From Pseudomonadota bacterium (GTDB lineage: Bacteria; Pseudomonadota; Gammaproteobacteria; Steroidobacterales; Steroidobacteraceae), in contig JAEZCN010000180.1 of the NCBI GenBank assembly GCA_023433515.1, positions 1-14,673 on the forward strand: a DNA stretch of 14,673 bases. The letters are read 5' to 3'. Under the pieces are notes generated by a model that worked only from the letters and a program-made list of their open reading frames with translations, did no database searches and had not been told where the DNA came from. Position numbers and translations under genes: made by a program. Positions 13,830 through 14,673 of the stretch are shown piece by piece. The first letter of the stretch is position 1, and each line of letters begins with the position of its first letter.

Positions 13830-14673
13830 ATGAAAGAAACCCCCGCTTCACCCATAAATCAGCATGCGCTCGAGGAATTGCTGGGCCGCGCGATCACCGA
13901 CGTCGGCGCGACCTCGCTCGCGACCCTTACCATCGTCGGTGACCGGCTGGGGTTGTATCGCGAACTGGCCGCCGCTGGCCCGCTCACGTCGGCAGAGCTC
14001 GCTCAGCGGACCAGCACGCACGAGCGCTACGTGCGCGAATGGCTCAACGCGCATGCGGCGTCGGGCTACGTGAACTACCTCGCCGATACGGGCCGTTACA
14101 CGATGACGCCCGAGCAGGCGATGTTGTTCGCTGACGAGAACAGCCCGGCCTTCGTGCTCGGCGGATTCCAGATCGCGCTTGCGGCCGGCCGCATCGTCGA
14201 CAGGCTGTCCGACGCGTTCTGCACGGGCGAAGGCATCGGCTGGCACGAGCACGACCACGGCGTGTTCGAAGGCTGCGCGCGTTTCTTCCGTCCTTCGTAC
14301 ATGGGCAACATCGCGCAGAACTGGATTCCGGCGCTCGATGGCGTGCAGGCGCGGCTCGAAGCCGGCATCCGTGTCGCGGACATTGGCTGCGGGCACGGCA
14401 CGTCGACCATCATCATGGCGAAGGCGTATCCGAACTCGCGGTTCTTCGGCTTCGACTACCACAAGGAGTCGATCGAGGCGGCGCGCAAGGCCGCGCTCGC
14501 CGCGGGCGTCGCGGATCGCTGCACCTTCGAGGTCGGCGGCTCGCAGGACTACGCGGGTCATTCGTACGATCTCGTGACCGTGTTCGACGCGTTGCACGAC
14601 ATGGGCGATCCGGTCGGCTGCGCGCGCCACGTGCTCTCGACGCTCGCGCCGAACGGCACCTGGATGATCGTCG
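13830..14673 (+). CDS. SAM-dependent methyltransferase, Rv2258c-like (3' end outside window)
   Basis: Reading from the ATG at 13830, preceded 6 nt upstream by AGGAG, gives 281 complete codons with no stop before the window edge. Residues 1-95 form a winged-helix-like dimerisation domain (LTIVGDRLGLYRELAAAGPL, TSAELAQRTSTHERYVREWL). The class I SAM-binding domain follows, with motif I VADIGCGHG (182-190), the acidic loop FFGFDYH (205-211, D209 probably binding the ribose) and VTVFDALHDMGDP (249-261). The arrangement resembles the Rv2258c-type methyltransferases of mycobacteria and other bacteria, whose substrates are mostly unknown small molecules. It is divergent from the AraC-type regulator, which probably controls it. 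Confidence 0.9.
   Translation, partial: MKETPASPINQHALEELLGRAITDVGATSLATLTIVGDRLGLYRELAAAGPLTSAELAQRTSTHERYVREWLNAHAASGYVNYLADTGRYTMTPEQAMLFADENSPAFVLGGFQIALAAGRIVDRLSDAFCTGEGIGWHEHDHGVFEGCARFFRPSYMGNIAQNWIPALDGVQARLEAGIRVADIGCGHGTSTIIMAKAYPNSRFFGFDYHKESIEAARKAALAAGVADRCTFEVGGSQDYAGHSYDLVTVFDALHDMGDPVGCARHVLSTLAPNGTWMIV

Overview
The window looks like chromosomal DNA of a GC-rich, Gram-negative proteobacterium. The gene set points that way: a periplasmic adaptor with an ABC exporter, a bacterial-type tryptophan 2,3-dioxygenase, an E. coli-like FadH and an E. coli-like TatD. A gammaproteobacterium near Steroidobacteraceae or Xanthomonadales is my best guess, but I have no marker gene and hold it loosely. 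Coding density is high. I see no rRNA, tRNA, CRISPR array, integrase or transposase.

Layout. (1) 1-864 (+) is the C-terminal part of a subtilisin-like S8 protease, ending in six YLWGDG-type hexapeptide repeats. A near-perfect 23-bp palindrome (866-888) separates it from the converging genes. (2) 9763 down to 888 (-) is a run of eight genes with gaps of at most 33 bp and two 4-bp start/stop overlaps. In transcription order they are: membrane-fusion adaptor, MacB/LolD-type ATPase, two FtsX/MacB-type permeases, a secreted TPR-type protein, 2,4-dienoyl-CoA reductase (fadH), a YgjP/DUF45-type metallopeptidase, and tryptophan 2,3-dioxygenase (kynA). The first five form an ABC export or lipid/antimicrobial efflux unit. 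The last three are metabolic or housekeeping genes. (3) 9764-10133 is a divergent intergenic region with a palindromic operator candidate. (4) 10134-11294 (+) is a polytopic HGSNAT/DUF1624-like membrane acyltransferase, followed by tatD (11366-12163, +). (5) 13660 down to 12177 (-) is a cupin-AraC regulator translationally coupled to a small four-helix membrane protein. A divergent Rv2258c-like SAM methyltransferase (13830 onward, +) runs off the window end.

The most notable non-gene structures are as follows. A REP-like inverted doublet (2406-2478) sits in frame inside the 5' coding region of the metallopeptidase gene. A shared palindrome, TCCARTACTGGA, occurs upstream of the exporter adaptor gene and again between the adaptor and the ATPase. 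Tandem 15-bp and spaced 9-bp direct repeats lie in the araC/methyltransferase control region. I did not find an obviously new multi-gene system. The most unusual items are the translated REP doublet and the mixed exporter/metabolic directon.
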